DNA of 64,000 bases from Sipunculus nudus (Eukaryota; Annelida; Sipuncula; Golfingiida; Sipunculidae): contig CM049312.1 of NCBI GenBank assembly GCA_026874595.1, forward strand, positions 77,911,429 through 77,975,428, in the 5' to 3' direction. The position numbers and the translations under genes were made by a program. The number at the start of each line of letters is the position of its first letter. Position 1 is the first letter of the stretch. This document shows positions 48,899-62,120 of this stretch, piece after piece. The notes beneath the pieces were generated by a model that saw nothing but the letters and a program-made list of their open reading frames with translations, did not search any database and was not told where the DNA came from.

Positions 48899-50416
48899 AG
48901 TCACGATGAACTGTAACGGTGTCAGATGAAATGATATAATTGCAAATGTTTATGTACCTTTTTCAGGAACATACCTCGTGAGGTTAATAGCTCTCATACC
49001 TTGACATTTTAATGAAACCTGTGTGTATACCTGTATATTTTTCACAGTTAATAAGAATACCAAGTTTCTGTAAGATGCAATCTTCTGCAATTCCCAGAAC
49101 CGGGCAGCTCTGTCATATATTTGTCTATACTTGTTATCTATTTATCTTGACAATAATATGCACAGCAGAAGTGTTGAACCAGAAAACATGCGTTTCTTTA
49201 AATAAAATGGGGGTCGACATATACTTATATATGGTTTTAATACATGTATATATTCATACTTTACATTGATATAAAGTGAAAAAATTTTGTGTAGATTCGA
49301 CCGTGATTCTTTAAATATATTTACCAGGGTCATGACAGTAATTCATGCATATATTTCCGTTAATCCATGCACGGGGGTATATCATTTCAGCCATACTTGC
49401 TAATACGTCTTTAATGCTGTGTTTCATGCACACCAGTTCAACATAAAATGGTAGTCCTACATTATTATATAAGTGACGTCATTGCATTACATTTCTACTG
49501 TTAGGCCACAGCAAAAATTAATTTGTTCAGCAGACCATGCGGTAGAAAATTATCAAACGATTTTTTTTCTGAAAAATTTACCGTTCGAGACAAAAGAGCA
49601 AAAAATTGCAACCTTTCATAAAGGGTGATTTGTGTTTCTTCTATTGATAAAATAGACAAATTTAATCAATTTTCTGTGACTCTTTTATGACTATTGAGGG
49701 GTGGAAATAAGAGCATGAATAGCTAGCAATGCTATACGAGAGACTTCATGCTCATTAAAAAAATGATCCGCGGAAAATGGTCTGGCCTTTTATCTCTGAT
49801 CTGTGTCATGATCCCCGAAACGCAGTTTTTAAAAAGGATGCCTACGGTCACGTGTTCATTGTCATTTGATAAGACACCTGACACTATTCCGCTCGTCTCA
49901 AGGAAAGCACTGTTGCCATAGAAACCACTGATAAGGGGGATGGTGACGACAACAAACTTAAGGATGTCGGGGTGACAATGTTACAGAGAGGGAGATATAT
50001 CAGACAGCCTTGTTATTGGTTATCAGGAAGAATTATGTGTTATCTCGTCTGTCTGTTTGTCTGTCGTTATAGCATACAACCCGGGGTTTTTATTATATCC
50101 ATTAAATCACACCCCATGTCTTGTAATATTTATTTTTTCCTTGTGTCCAAGTTTGATTGAATTCTCCTCCACATGATGATACAACAATAAAAAAGTAGTA
50201 ACGATAATTACAAAAGCTAATGAGTATCTCTAACGAAAATAAAGTTTGACTCCTTTACTGAAATAGTAACTGCATGAACCAATTAATAAGAAATATATTA
50301 TAATAATTTGAATATATGTAGGCTGCTGGAATGGTATTGTCGCGAAGAGGAAATTAATGATGGTGGAGTGCATAATCGTTTTTCATTTTGATTTATACTG
50401 TAACATAATAGTATAG

Positions 50417-50453
50417 TAGTAGTAGTAGTAGTAGTAGTAGTAGAAGCAGTAAA

Positions 50454-50531
<78 letters not shown>
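50417..50531. repeat. (GTA)n followed by (AAT)n microsatellite
   Basis: About 9 GTA units, then about 25 AAT units. Confidence 0.95.
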
Positions 50532-52126
50532 CAGAAATAGAAGAAGAAGAGGAAGTTAATATAATTACAATAAATTAATATTACAATAGGTGAAGAATTA
50601 CCTGAGAACTAAATCTAAACAATTTCGTACAGATAGTCTCTTGTGAAATCGGTTATTATATATATTTTGTTAAAATGGAGATTTATCCCTGTTGTAACAT
50701 GCACCTTAAAATTCAAATAAAATATTCTTAAGTGCATGTGTTTAGATTTCTCATTATGTTTGTAAATAAAAAATCTTGCAGTGATAGAAATTAACAAATA
50801 ACACAAATAATCAGTGTCATTATGAAAAAATGGGATAAAAGATATTGAACATATAACAGCCAAAAAAGTAATATCATCATTTTAATAAATGTAAAATGAT
50901 ATTGTAACTTTAACTGTGTGCCTTTGTAACGAAAACTGTTCTTCAGTTATCAATAAAATGTTAATACCACTTCCACTAATAAACACACAATCATATAAAA
51001 TTATTGACACATACATTCACAAATAATACAACTTTAGTATATTGTTAATCTCTCTTGATTCTCTCGTTTATTAAACAAAATTGTTTTAAAATGACAGAAA
51101 AAAATCATGTACTTGTAATTAAATTATGTTTTCTTTATTGTGATATATACTTGTAGATATATAGAGTCATTCAGGTTGACACTTACACATAAAAGCATTC
51201 AGGGGTCGCTTGAAATGAGTATTTATGGCTCCCCATCGATCTATGAATAATTTTGTACACATGTGCAGCATCTTAAGGGCAAAATCTAGCAGATTACTGA
51301 ATGTAAACCTGTAAACAGGCTATCACTGTATGGCAGGCCTGACAAAAGTGGTCGCTCAAACTGACGCCATGCGTGATTAATTTTTCGTGCTAGTACGGTA
51401 GCTAGCGTCATATTGAAAGTGATCGATCATTCCAGGAAGTTTCTCTCGCTTAGATCACAGCTTCACCGAAAGACTATGTGGCGTCTAGCCAGCCCAGAAA
51501 CGAATGATCGGTCATACCCGCCTATCTGCTGGCCAGTTTAATGATACCATATTCCATGTTAAGATTGATTACAGCAGGTAATCTGACAAACCACACGATA
51601 TATTTGAATGTATTTTCTGAGGGGGCAAGGGGACATGACCAATCACATTTTAGAGGTACATGGCGGACGATGTACCTTTTGTCCCGCTCACATTTTTTTA
51701 GGGGGGGGGGGTATAAAAAACAAATTTCAGATAATTATGTCAATCAATGTATATTTTTGAAATGTTTTCCCCAATATTATCTCAGTTAAGCAACTTATAT
51801 TGAGAAAAATTAGGATACTGCATGATCAACTTCCTTGTTGAATAAGCAAAAGTCTTAGTTCTTGTTTTTGAATGTTCAATTCTTATGTTAATTACTAATA
51901 ATAAAGTGCAGGAAACAGAATTAACACCAATTTTTTTCGTATAATGAAATCGATATGTTTTATTCCATGTAGCGGGAGGATATAGACACTTGTGGTATTC
52001 TGAGATAAAGATTGTGTCCTGGATGTCATAATTAACGGGGTATAGGGTCAAGTCTCTCAATATCGGTCCCTATATTAATAAAACCACATGCCCGTATATC
52101 TTGAAATCCAGACGACATATATTCTT

Positions 52127-52130
<4 letters not shown>

Positions 52131-52180
<50 letters not shown>
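52131..52180. repeat. (TA)n microsatellite
   Basis: About 25 TA units, directly beside the CTCF-like motif at 52203. Confidence 0.94.
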
Positions 52181-52183
<3 letters not shown>

Positions 52184-53659
52184 TCATGCTTACTCTTTAG
52201 ATAGCGCCACCTACATGCAGTCCATATGGAGTCTGCATGTCCTCCACTAAACATACAATAGTTCGTGATGAGAAATTAAAATATATACACCATATACATA
52301 TGGTATATTGTATATATATGGCTTGCTTTCGATATTTCAAAATACAATTCAATGTAACATCGTAAATTACGTTAGTTTCAAACTTTCCTCGCTGTTTATG
52401 TTCTATTCCACGGTTAATCCACGTGAATATACCTAACTTGATTAAATACAGAAAAGAAGTTAGCTTTATTCATCTTCAGAAAATGTCAATGCAAGTACAG
52501 CCAAGAGTAACAATAAGATATATTGTTCATGAAATTACTTTTCTTGCCGTAGTGCAAAAAATATATATGATAGAGTTTCTTTGTAAAGTCATCGCGCTGA
52601 CAAATATTTCACTTTATTTTCTCATATTTTTGGCGATTCTTTCTTAAGTTGTGCCATTCAGCGCCAAGAGAATTAAAATGGCGATTATGTCGTGTTAATA
52701 AGAAGTCTCAATAGAGAAAATAAACCACAGCCATTTCATTGGTTTCATGGCACTGTTATGCCAGCGACCCAGCCAATAAGAACACCTGCTTACAAGGTCA
52801 CGTGATCTCTGCGGCTACCATTGCATGCAAAACAGCAAAAATGAACTATTAATTTTGAAGCGAAAGGCTTTAATGCAAAACCTTATCGCACAACCTTTAT
52901 ATCACCGACGAAATTAATTAAGGGAATCAAAATATGTTCATTACTGATAAAATGCGAGCCTGCTTTGTTCCCACAAAAATCGCCAATATAAAGTTAATTA
53001 CGTATTGACAGGAGTGCGGTAAGTTTTGTGTATTGAGCCCTGGGAAAGCGTGATTAATTTGATTAACCAGTTTACATTGTATTCTATGTATCTGTGAGAA
53101 TCTATAATATATACTTGCGTCATGCGGAGTTTAGATAGCACATAAGACCCTATATGTATAAGCGTGGGTTTTTTTTTGTGTGGTGGGGGGTTGTGCATGT
53201 GTGTGTATATGCGCATATATTGGGGATTTGATGAGATATAGTATCTTGGTATCAAATAAACCAATTTGCATAAAAGAATTTGATATTTTGCCCAAATGAA
53301 GTGACATCAAATAGATAATTACGTGTGTGTATGTGTCTGTGTGTATGGCACTTTGTGTTATCGGCATGATATATGTGATTGTGATTGTTATCTAAAGCTA
53401 CATACGTATAGCATCAGATAAGAAAATAAAGTACACACACCGATAAAACAAGCTGAATAGCACATAACCGCAATCCAATCAAAACATAAAGTCATATAAA
53501 ACCTTAAATAGCGTTATAGACAGGTAAACCTGGGCTAGGTTGTCTAGTTTATACTTTATTAATCCCTTATCAAACACTAACATTTGATATACCGTCCCAG
53601 TTTAACGGTTTATGGAGCTTCTATAAACGTGGACTCCCAACACCTGGGCGCCAGAGTCG

Positions 53660-53661
<2 letters not shown>

Positions 53662-53751
<90 letters not shown>
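53662..53751. repeat. (TA)n microsatellite
   Basis: About 36 TA units with one CA interruption, then TTTA repeats. Confidence 0.94.
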
Positions 53752-54096
53752 TTATTTATTTATTTATACTTGTATATATTCTGTAAAATATACTCACTTC
53801 ACAAACACATGTGGCCGCGGCTTTAATGATACAGCTTAATAAATATAATCATTACATGAAACATAAAAGTGTGCTTGGGTATGGCGTTGCTTAATGTTAG
53901 CTTATTTTATACGTTTTTCGTGCCCGGTAAAAATGGCGCACGCACGTTCACACACTATATATAATTTATATTATAAATTATTATATATATATATACTATA
54001 AAGGAGAACTGACAGATATATCATTCTGATTTACCATACAGTTTGTTTATTAAAAAGGTCATCATATATTTGCATATTAATCAGACGTATAGATAG

Positions 54097-54140
54097 GCGC
54101 AGACAGACAGACAGACAGAAAGACAGACAGACAGACAGAT
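54097..54140. repeat. (GACA)n microsatellite
   Basis: About 10 GACA units with one GAAA interruption. Confidence 0.92.
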
Positions 54141-54539
54141 AGAATTCTGTTTATTGTTGAGAGTCGTTAATATGAAAATTATCAATTATTTATATAAAAT
54201 GTGTGTTTTAAGTCTAATTATATAAATTTATGCATGATATCGATTATTATAATTAACATTGTGCAGCTAAACACTAGGACGCCGAACAATGATTTATATA
54301 AAAAAAGAAGATGAAAAATAAGTATTTGGGTTATAATAAATTAGAAATATATAAACAAAAGATTATAGTAGAGATATACTAGGGAAATATATAAACGATA
54401 GAGGAAAAGGTTATAGTATAAGAAACGGTCGGTGTAAGTCATATACATATATTTATATATTTGGGGTTTGTGTGTGTGTGTGTGTGTGTGTGTGTTTGTA
54501 CATTCCTGAACAGATAGCAGAAAACTATAACACTGACTT

Positions 54540-54770
54540 ATTTTATCACGTTGGGCTCTTTATCTTATCTTCCTTATCGTCAGAAGGTTTATCTCTAGGA
54601 GCGAGACGTACATTAGATAATAATAGAAATCAGAGATAGCGAAAGCGGAGTCAGAGCGTCGTAAACTTTCACGATTTGGTAGATAACATCACGTTATCTC
54701 GCGATCCTGAGAGCAGAAACCACCTGAACGTGATCATTTAAAAGTGAAAGTGTAAGCGCTAAGATAACAA
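54540..54770. promoter_or_regulatory. Cluster of GATA motifs (candidate enhancer)
   Basis: Nine WGATAR-type sites on both strands within about 225 bases, including an inverted pair AGATAAC-ATCAC-GTTATCT at 54681-54699. Flanked by AT-rich DNA. Function inferred. Confidence 0.42.
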
Positions 54771-55660
54771 GACTATACCTGAAGGCGTGTGTAGACTTTA
54801 TAGGGTAAAACTTCCTTTATATTTCATGGTATTTCATTACCGCTTTCTGTATGTATTTCTAACTTTTCTTATTCCAGGCCTTTATCTCTTTTACTCCTAG
54901 CTTTCACCCTTTCTCTCTCTCTCTCTTTCTTCCTTCTTTCTCTATCTCTCCCTGTCTCGGTAATAATTCACAATAACTTAAACTAAACATCATACCCTTT
55001 CTTAAAGAATTGAACTAATTATATATTAATGTATATATGAATATGCATGCATATGTATCTGTAAATGTATCTGTATCTGTATAAATGTATATATGTGTAT
55101 ATGTGTATATATAATAACATATTTGTATATGAATTGTTATAGGTTTATGTAAAACTTAAAGAAATAAGTCGATGTATGATATTTTGCAACATTTCGTGTT
55201 AAATTAAATAATTTTATATTATATTATATTATATTATATTATATTATATTATATTATATTATATTATATTATATTATATTATATTATATTATATTATATT
55301 ATATTATATTATATTATATTTATTAAAAAATTTTTTGTGAATCTCCAAAATCATTTTTTAAATATTATATAATAAAATAAAACAAACACTTTGGGAATTA
55401 TATTTTTTCCCAATTTTATTTGAGATATTCTTATGAACGGTAATAATAATAATAATAATAATATTAATAATAATAAAAATAATAATAATAATTAATTATA
55501 ATTATGATAATTATTCTAATAATAACAACAATAATAATAAAAATAATAACCATCATCATCATGATAACAGATATTTTAAATAGCCGTCTGAACAAACACA
55601 TAAAATATTCTGTAGATTTATTCCCACTACAAAATCATCTCCTCAGTGTTTACAGTGACA
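54770..55660. other. AT-rich intergenic DNA with CT, TTATA and AAT repeats
   Basis: Contains a CT-rich stretch near 54910-54955, the pentanucleotide tract at 55213-55320 and AAT repeats at about 55442-55500. No gene recognised. Confidence 0.6.
55213..55320. repeat. (TTATA)n pentanucleotide tandem repeat, about 21 copies
   Basis: Perfect repeat of the same unit as at 7174-7293. Confidence 0.96.
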
Positions 55661-55910
55661 CCAGTGAGATTGCGTGTACATTGAGAAGTGGACCTGGAAA
55701 TAGTGTTGTATCAACTGATGTGGTGCTCGGCGCTCTCCGCGCGACAGGTGCCCGCGTCACCGGGCAGGTCACAGCTCTCCTAGACATCGTGTCTCCGCTG
55801 TTCACGCCGCCGATAGCGACACTGGCGAGGGGTCGCGCAAAAATGACGCCAGCGGCCTTACCTGTGTGAGGCATGGTGAGAAGCAACTGTCACACGTAAG
55901 TGTTGTCCCA
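55660..55910. other. Isolated GC- and CpG-rich block, possible exon or regulatory element
   Basis: About 250 bases far richer in GC and CpG than the flanks, open in two opposing frames (end of a 121-residue + frame; a 78-residue - frame). On the minus strand it contains CACACAG|GTAAGG, a strong donor-like sequence near 55862-55873. No protein family recognised. Confidence 0.3.
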
Positions 55911-56052
55911 TGTAGGTAAATGAATATTTTTTTTAATGATAAACGTTTTCCTGCTTTTTTTACATAACGGCTTGATGTTATATTTATATGTCTTTTTTTT
56001 TCAAATATCCGCATATTATTATTTACTAGCATATATGTTACAATCAATAACA

Positions 56053-56103
<51 letters not shown>

Positions 56104-57311
56104 ATATATATAATTACTTTTCTTTATTTTTTAATTCTGAAATTAAAAAAAAATGGTTAATGATAACAATGACAAAAATTACAGCTTTTTATTTACACCA
56201 AGAATATTAAATGTTAATATTTATATTTGACACATGTGAAGTTCATCTGTGTCACTTCTGAGCAGTACAATTAATATTCCTTGGTCACGAGGGTCACATG
56301 ATCCGAGCCTATGATATGCCACAGACAGGGACGCCCATATATTAATCACCCGTATCTCATCGCTGCAGTGCCTATTTGAGACAACTTATTTTAAAGTTTG
56401 TCAAGAGAGGTGTCAGATGGCCATAATTTAATCATTATTTGTCAAATCAGCTTTTTAATATCCTCCAAAATATATACTAGTATTGTCACCCGATAACTTA
56501 CAGATTCACTGGATTTTGTCGGCCTGTTTAATCAAGCAAAAATTACTGAGGCAGTCACGCGGTATATAAGGAATGCGCATATTAAGGTAAATGTACACAA
56601 GCAGGTATCTGCAACTTTCACAGTCCTCAAATAATTCAGACAAAAAAAATCAGTATTCATTCAATATTGTTTGTTAGGAGCGAAAAAAAGTTTCGCTGTT
56701 GAAAATGGTTAAATAATCTATATTGTATACAAGGCTTATACGTTTGTTAAATTGTAAACATGTATCCCAGATAAACATGTTCAAATATATCTGCCCTTAC
56801 GTTTTTGGAAAAGCGTAAATCAAAATATAGTTTTAAATTAGATATCATATGATTGTCTTATCCAAATCTGATTATTTCCCGGATTTTTAACAAAGAAAAT
56901 GATAATGATAATGTGTGCACAATATATGTGTTTTTTAGTATCACTATTAGGCTAAAAATAAAAATGACAACGGAATCGTTTATGACATACAAGACGTGTT
57001 ATCACACAAAAGGAAATATTGAACGTATTTTATTATCAGGATTGCACTTACATTTTGATAAAACGCTGCGATTGAACCGCCTCAGGGCAACTGGTTAATT
57101 CATTCATGCACTTTCTCATTCATGCTGTTGTAAAACAGGGTGTAACTTCACTGTACAGGCGGAAAGAAAGGCTTGACAAAAGTAGATGAATGTGAAAACA
57201 ATCATTTGCAATGGAAGCATACAGATTTTTTTAATGGTGATTCGTTAATTGAAAAATGAAAGTATAATAGGAAAACACGAATTTACATACATACATATAT
57301 ACATTATATAT

Positions 57312-57435
<124 letters not shown>

Positions 57436-58339
57436 GGGGGGGGGGCAAAGGAGGAATTTAAAGCAGAAATACCGCTAAAATCATTGAAATGAAATTTGAT
57501 TATATTAAATTTATTTTATCGGTTTGCTCAAAGCTCTCGTAATTTGCTAAATTTTAACCAGGTTCCATGCGTCTAATTCTTCATATAAATTACACGCATA
57601 TTTATATATATATTAATATATTTATAATATACATAAACACGTTGACATATATGTTTAACATGCATTTTATTTTTACTTCATGTATACATGTGTTCTGTTT
57701 AAGCCGAGCATTTACTGTGTATACTTAATTAACTAAAGTCGTAACCTGATTCCTGGGGAAACCAGTGCTTTAATTATTAAAACATATAACAAAACAGTTA
57801 ATGAGATTGGTCTGTCATTTAAGGAAGATTCTATTTGTACAAATCGAAACACATATTTCCTCTTGTTCGTGACAACAGACATATAATTAAGGCTTTTTTC
57901 TTCCAAAATAACGGTCAGTATATGAGGTTTCGTTCGTTTCCCACTGTATACCAGGCCAAATATCAGCTTGCGTGTAAGTTTCAGAATGTGAGCACACCTG
58001 CAAACGCCCACAAGAGCATAACAGCTCACAATATTCACACAAGATTTGGTAAATTAAAATTATTTTTAGTTTCGGGGCCAACATTGGCCATTTCACTTAA
58101 GGGTCTAATCTGATCAATGTTCATCAAATGCGCACCTGCCCAGCCTAATTTTTCCTCCAGTGCTAAAGAGCTCACAGACCAGTAATTGAGAGTGTGGACA
58201 AGTTAACAACTGAGACATTAATTACTAATGACTGTAACTAACAGATGATGAGCCTGATGATGAAAGTAAAAACATGCAACATGAATTTATATATATGGTA
58301 TATAGCTCCCCCCCCCAAACTGATGCAATCTCATTATGC

Positions 58340-58341
<2 letters not shown>

Positions 58342-58420
<79 letters not shown>

Positions 58421-58431
58421 ATTTATATATA
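58342..58431. repeat. (TA)n microsatellite
   Basis: About 33 TA units followed by TTTATA variants. Confidence 0.94.
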
Positions 58432-58633
58432 TAAACATTAGGAACTTTCTGCAGATCTGTTCTATACACAACTTTTCCAGGCATAATTGTGTACACATAT
58501 AAAGAGTAAACCCTTGGTAAATCGATTGTCGGACAAAATATGTGTTTGTGTTATCAATAAAGAAGAAAGTTCATATTTACATGAAAACAATTGTATAATC
58601 ACAATAAATTAATTTAAAAATCATACGTAATTA

Positions 58634-58634
<1 letters not shown>

Positions 58635-58710
<76 letters not shown>

Positions 58711-58740
58711 TAATAAATATAATATTAATAATAATAATAA

Positions 58741-58816
<76 letters not shown>

Positions 58817-58830
58817 AATACTAATAATTT
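58635..58830. repeat. (AAT)n / (ATT)n inverted microsatellite pair
   Basis: About 25 AAT units (58635-58709), a 30-base imperfect spacer, then about 24 TTA units (58744-58814): two complementary tracts facing each other. Confidence 0.95.
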
Positions 58831-59160
58831 TAATTATTTTGATAAAAGAAATATCAACAGCGACACCACAGTATCAGAAATAACAGCAATGCTATATCTA
58901 GCTTCACATATATATATATATATACAAAGGCAATTCTTTAAAAAATCTGGCATTATGCGATGGAAAAACGTTTCGGTCTCGGAAAATTCCACGTCAGACA
59001 TTTTGGTTTATAGGAAGTTAAGGGCCCGCGGAGAGTTTGGTCAGGAATTCCGACGGAGACTTAAATACATATGCCACTGTATAATAAATAACGGAATATG
59101 TTTAGTCTCATTCATTACAACTGCATTAATAATTTTACACTATAAATGTTATTTATTACT

Positions 59161-59268
<108 letters not shown>

Positions 59269-60159
59269 TCTTTTCATGTATATGGGGTGCCCCTGGACAC
59301 GTCTTAATTACTTATAAATACATGTATATGAATTAATAACGATCTCTTATAATCTCCATATATATACTTATTATATCTGCATATGTCTTTATTTGGTGCC
59401 AAATATAGAAATGTTCTAAACAAATGATTAATGACAAATACTGATAACATTTTCTGCCCTATTTCTTGTGTTTTAGCTTATTATAGTCAATTTTGATTGT
59501 GTATCGGTGATCGGGCCGAGATATCAGTTACGAGAACGGTTTGTCTTGGTAAACGTCCTTTTAACGCACGCGCATGATATCGCTTATATTATATATATGA
59601 AGAGCATTCACAGGTTTGTGAACGTCCTTGACTCGTGCAGTGGTACCCTAGGAAATTCTTGATGATTAGTTGATTTAGATGAGTAAATCGTATACATTTC
59701 AGGCCATGCAGATGGCTTTAGTTCTTAGACCTGACTGTAGCCATTATACCCTAACTTAAACTGTGCGGATCATTTTAATTGTAATATATATAAAATATAT
59801 TGAAAACTTCAGTTGCTATTAGCTTCAATATATATACATAATCGGATTTCAGTTAAATTTTTTGAGACTGGGTACTGCTAAAACATATATTGACGATCTG
59901 ACCTATCATGGAAACGCATATACATGCATCCATACTTGAGGTTATATATGACGGTTTATAAAATTTAAGGCACACATCTAATGCAAGATAAAGAGGATAA
60001 TGCTCCCATCCGTGCATACGTACACCGGAGTATAATTTGTGTAGACCTCGGCACTTCATGTTTAGGCTATAGATCCAAAATCACACAACGTTACAAATAC
60101 ATGTGCAGCAAACGATGGTCCAAATATAAAAATGAGCATATAAGTACACTTTTTTTCCA

Positions 60160-60162
<3 letters not shown>

Positions 60163-60252
<90 letters not shown>

Positions 60253-60260
60253 TAATATTA
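60163..60260. repeat. (AAT)n microsatellite
   Basis: About 30 AAT units with one AAC and one GAT variant; source of a spurious poly-Asn frame. Confidence 0.95.
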
Positions 60261-61079
60261 ATAATAATAATCATGATTATAATAACAATAATAATTATAA
60301 TAATTAAAATAATAATCCTAGAAATTAGTGACATCAAATAATTCTTATACACTTAATGGTATTAACGGAGAAAATTATACACATGCAAGGTTATAAATAT
60401 CTGTAAGCATAACTAGCGTGTAGGACGTGTAAGTGCCCAAATTTTTTCATTATTAAAAACTAAAGCCCTTTTTCCCTTGATATACAACAAAACAGGATAC
60501 ACCTTTTGCTGAATAATTAGATAAAAATCTTTCCTTAAAATTGTAAACATATAAATAGCCATCATCAACTAAATAGTAAGTGCAGTGTATACATACACGG
60601 TATATATTGTCATTTTGTCATAAAATTCCAGTTTGTGTAACAATATATATATCACCATATGATTTTTCACATTATGGCATGATCCGTTATGTGTATAACT
60701 GTATATCTACGTATAAAGAATCTATTTTCGAACACAACTTATATTTAGTGTATATAAGGCTGCAATGAAAGACGTCTTTCTTTGCGAAGGAAATAGATAA
60801 TGTTTAGGTATTTGTACCATAAACATGGCTTTACTAGTCATGGGAGATATAGCGGGTGTTATCTACGTGATAAGTATACAATACCTTTCATATATTGACA
60901 CTCAACTATATATGTTTATATGGTTAAATCTATTACCTGGGCGGCGATTGTAAAACAGAGTACACAGTAGCCATAAGTCTAGAGTTGTACCAATACAACC
61001 AATAACCCGCAAGAATCCCTGAATATACACGGTGCGTATGTGTATACAGTTATATATATATATAGGTGAGGAACCCAAT

Positions 61080-61550
61080 AAGATACAGACGGCCGTCCAA
61101 GATAGTACCATAAAGAACTTAAAGAGCCCAGCGCAGACAGCGAGGATCATACCGCAAAGACTCTAAAGGTGAACTCGTCGATATCAGCCCTTATAGACAC
61201 TGATAATTTGTCAAACGCTGGCGACGTGGGCGACCAAAGGCCCCAGAAGGGGGCTTGACCTGAAGATACCACATCTATCTAATTCTAATCATAGGTCCTG
61301 AACCCAGCGCACTATCTGACGACGCTGGCGCCTACCGTGACGGCTCCTGCCGCTAACATGATAGTGTGTGTACACTGTGTCGCGTTTTATGACAATGATA
61401 GGCATATATAACACGAGAGGTCTTGATAGCCGTGTGCTCGAGTACAGGGGCCGTACAATAGTGTACGGTACTTGTACAATACTGCTCTTGTCAGCCCCAT
61501 GACATACAAATCACTTTACGTATAACCCGATATATACGTTCTATAACCCA
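61080..61550. other. GC-richer unique block, downstream intergenic
   Basis: Repeat-free mixed-composition DNA including a perfect short hairpin CCGTACA-ATAG-TGTACGG at 61451-61468. No coding or RNA family recognised. Possible regulatory element. Confidence 0.3.
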
Positions 61551-61932
61551 TGTAGCGATCTACCAATTTGGGTATTTATGGCTCATTTGTAATTTGCAGA
61601 TAATTTGAGTTGAGTAAAATACAAGTGTTGATATATAACAGCGCAATTTGCGCACTTTGTTTCATTAATTAGACATATAGCGTCCCTTGTTATAAAACAT
61701 AATCGTGGGTTTTCATGCCCTCATATACTGAACAAAGCCAAGTGCACGGCGAGTTAATTGTTCAGGACAAACGCTGTTTTTATGACTGTCCCCGATACCC
61801 AGGACATATGGTTATGAATGTTGTGTTCAAATGAGCGACGCCGTCAAGGGTTTGACTGACATCGCTTTAGTAAACATGAATATGCATATATAAAACCCAT
61901 GAATATTCATTTAAACAATGGAAACAGACCAA

Positions 61933-61934
<2 letters not shown>

Positions 61935-61980
<46 letters not shown>
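61935..61980. repeat. (CA)n(TA)n microsatellite
   Basis: About 13 CA units followed by about 10 TA units, just upstream of the SINE-like element. Confidence 0.94.
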
Positions 61981-62029
61981 GTTACGGGGTGATATATAAA
62001 AAGCAGACCGAACTGTCTCGCTAGTGAAG

Positions 62030-62120
62030 CTTGCTTTTCTAGCGAAGCGGTTGTAACGCCGGATATGTGCGCGACCGACATGGGTTCGAATCTCTGATCG
62101 GCCCAGTAATTTCACCTGAA
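62030..62120 (+). mobile_element. tRNA-derived SINE-like element (degenerate)
   Basis: TAGCGAAGCGGT at 62040 matches the RNA polymerase III A box at 11 of 12 positions, and GGTTCGAATCT at 62083 matches the B box at 10 of 11. They are 43 bases apart, the spacing found in tRNA genes. The T-stem and acceptor stem do not pair properly, so this is not a functional tRNA. It is followed by an A/T-rich tail ending in TA repeats. Confidence 0.5.

Larger units (their letters stand above)
47105..54540. other. Downstream intergenic AT-rich DNA; no gene recognised
   Basis: Contains the microsatellites and dispersed-repeat fragments listed separately, a C20 run at 48545-48564, a G-rich run at 47880-47900, a CTCF-like AGCGCCACCTA at 52203-52213, and a moderately GC-richer patch at about 51190-51540. 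Open frames are short and without known domains. Confidence 0.6.

Noticed and set aside
55504-55869. 121-residue + strand frame
   Set aside because: First third is translated AAT repeat; the rest is a GC-rich block open in both directions with no known domain.
62033-62105. Functional tRNA gene
   Set aside because: A and B boxes are present, but the T-stem has only three workable pairs and the acceptor stem does not pair.
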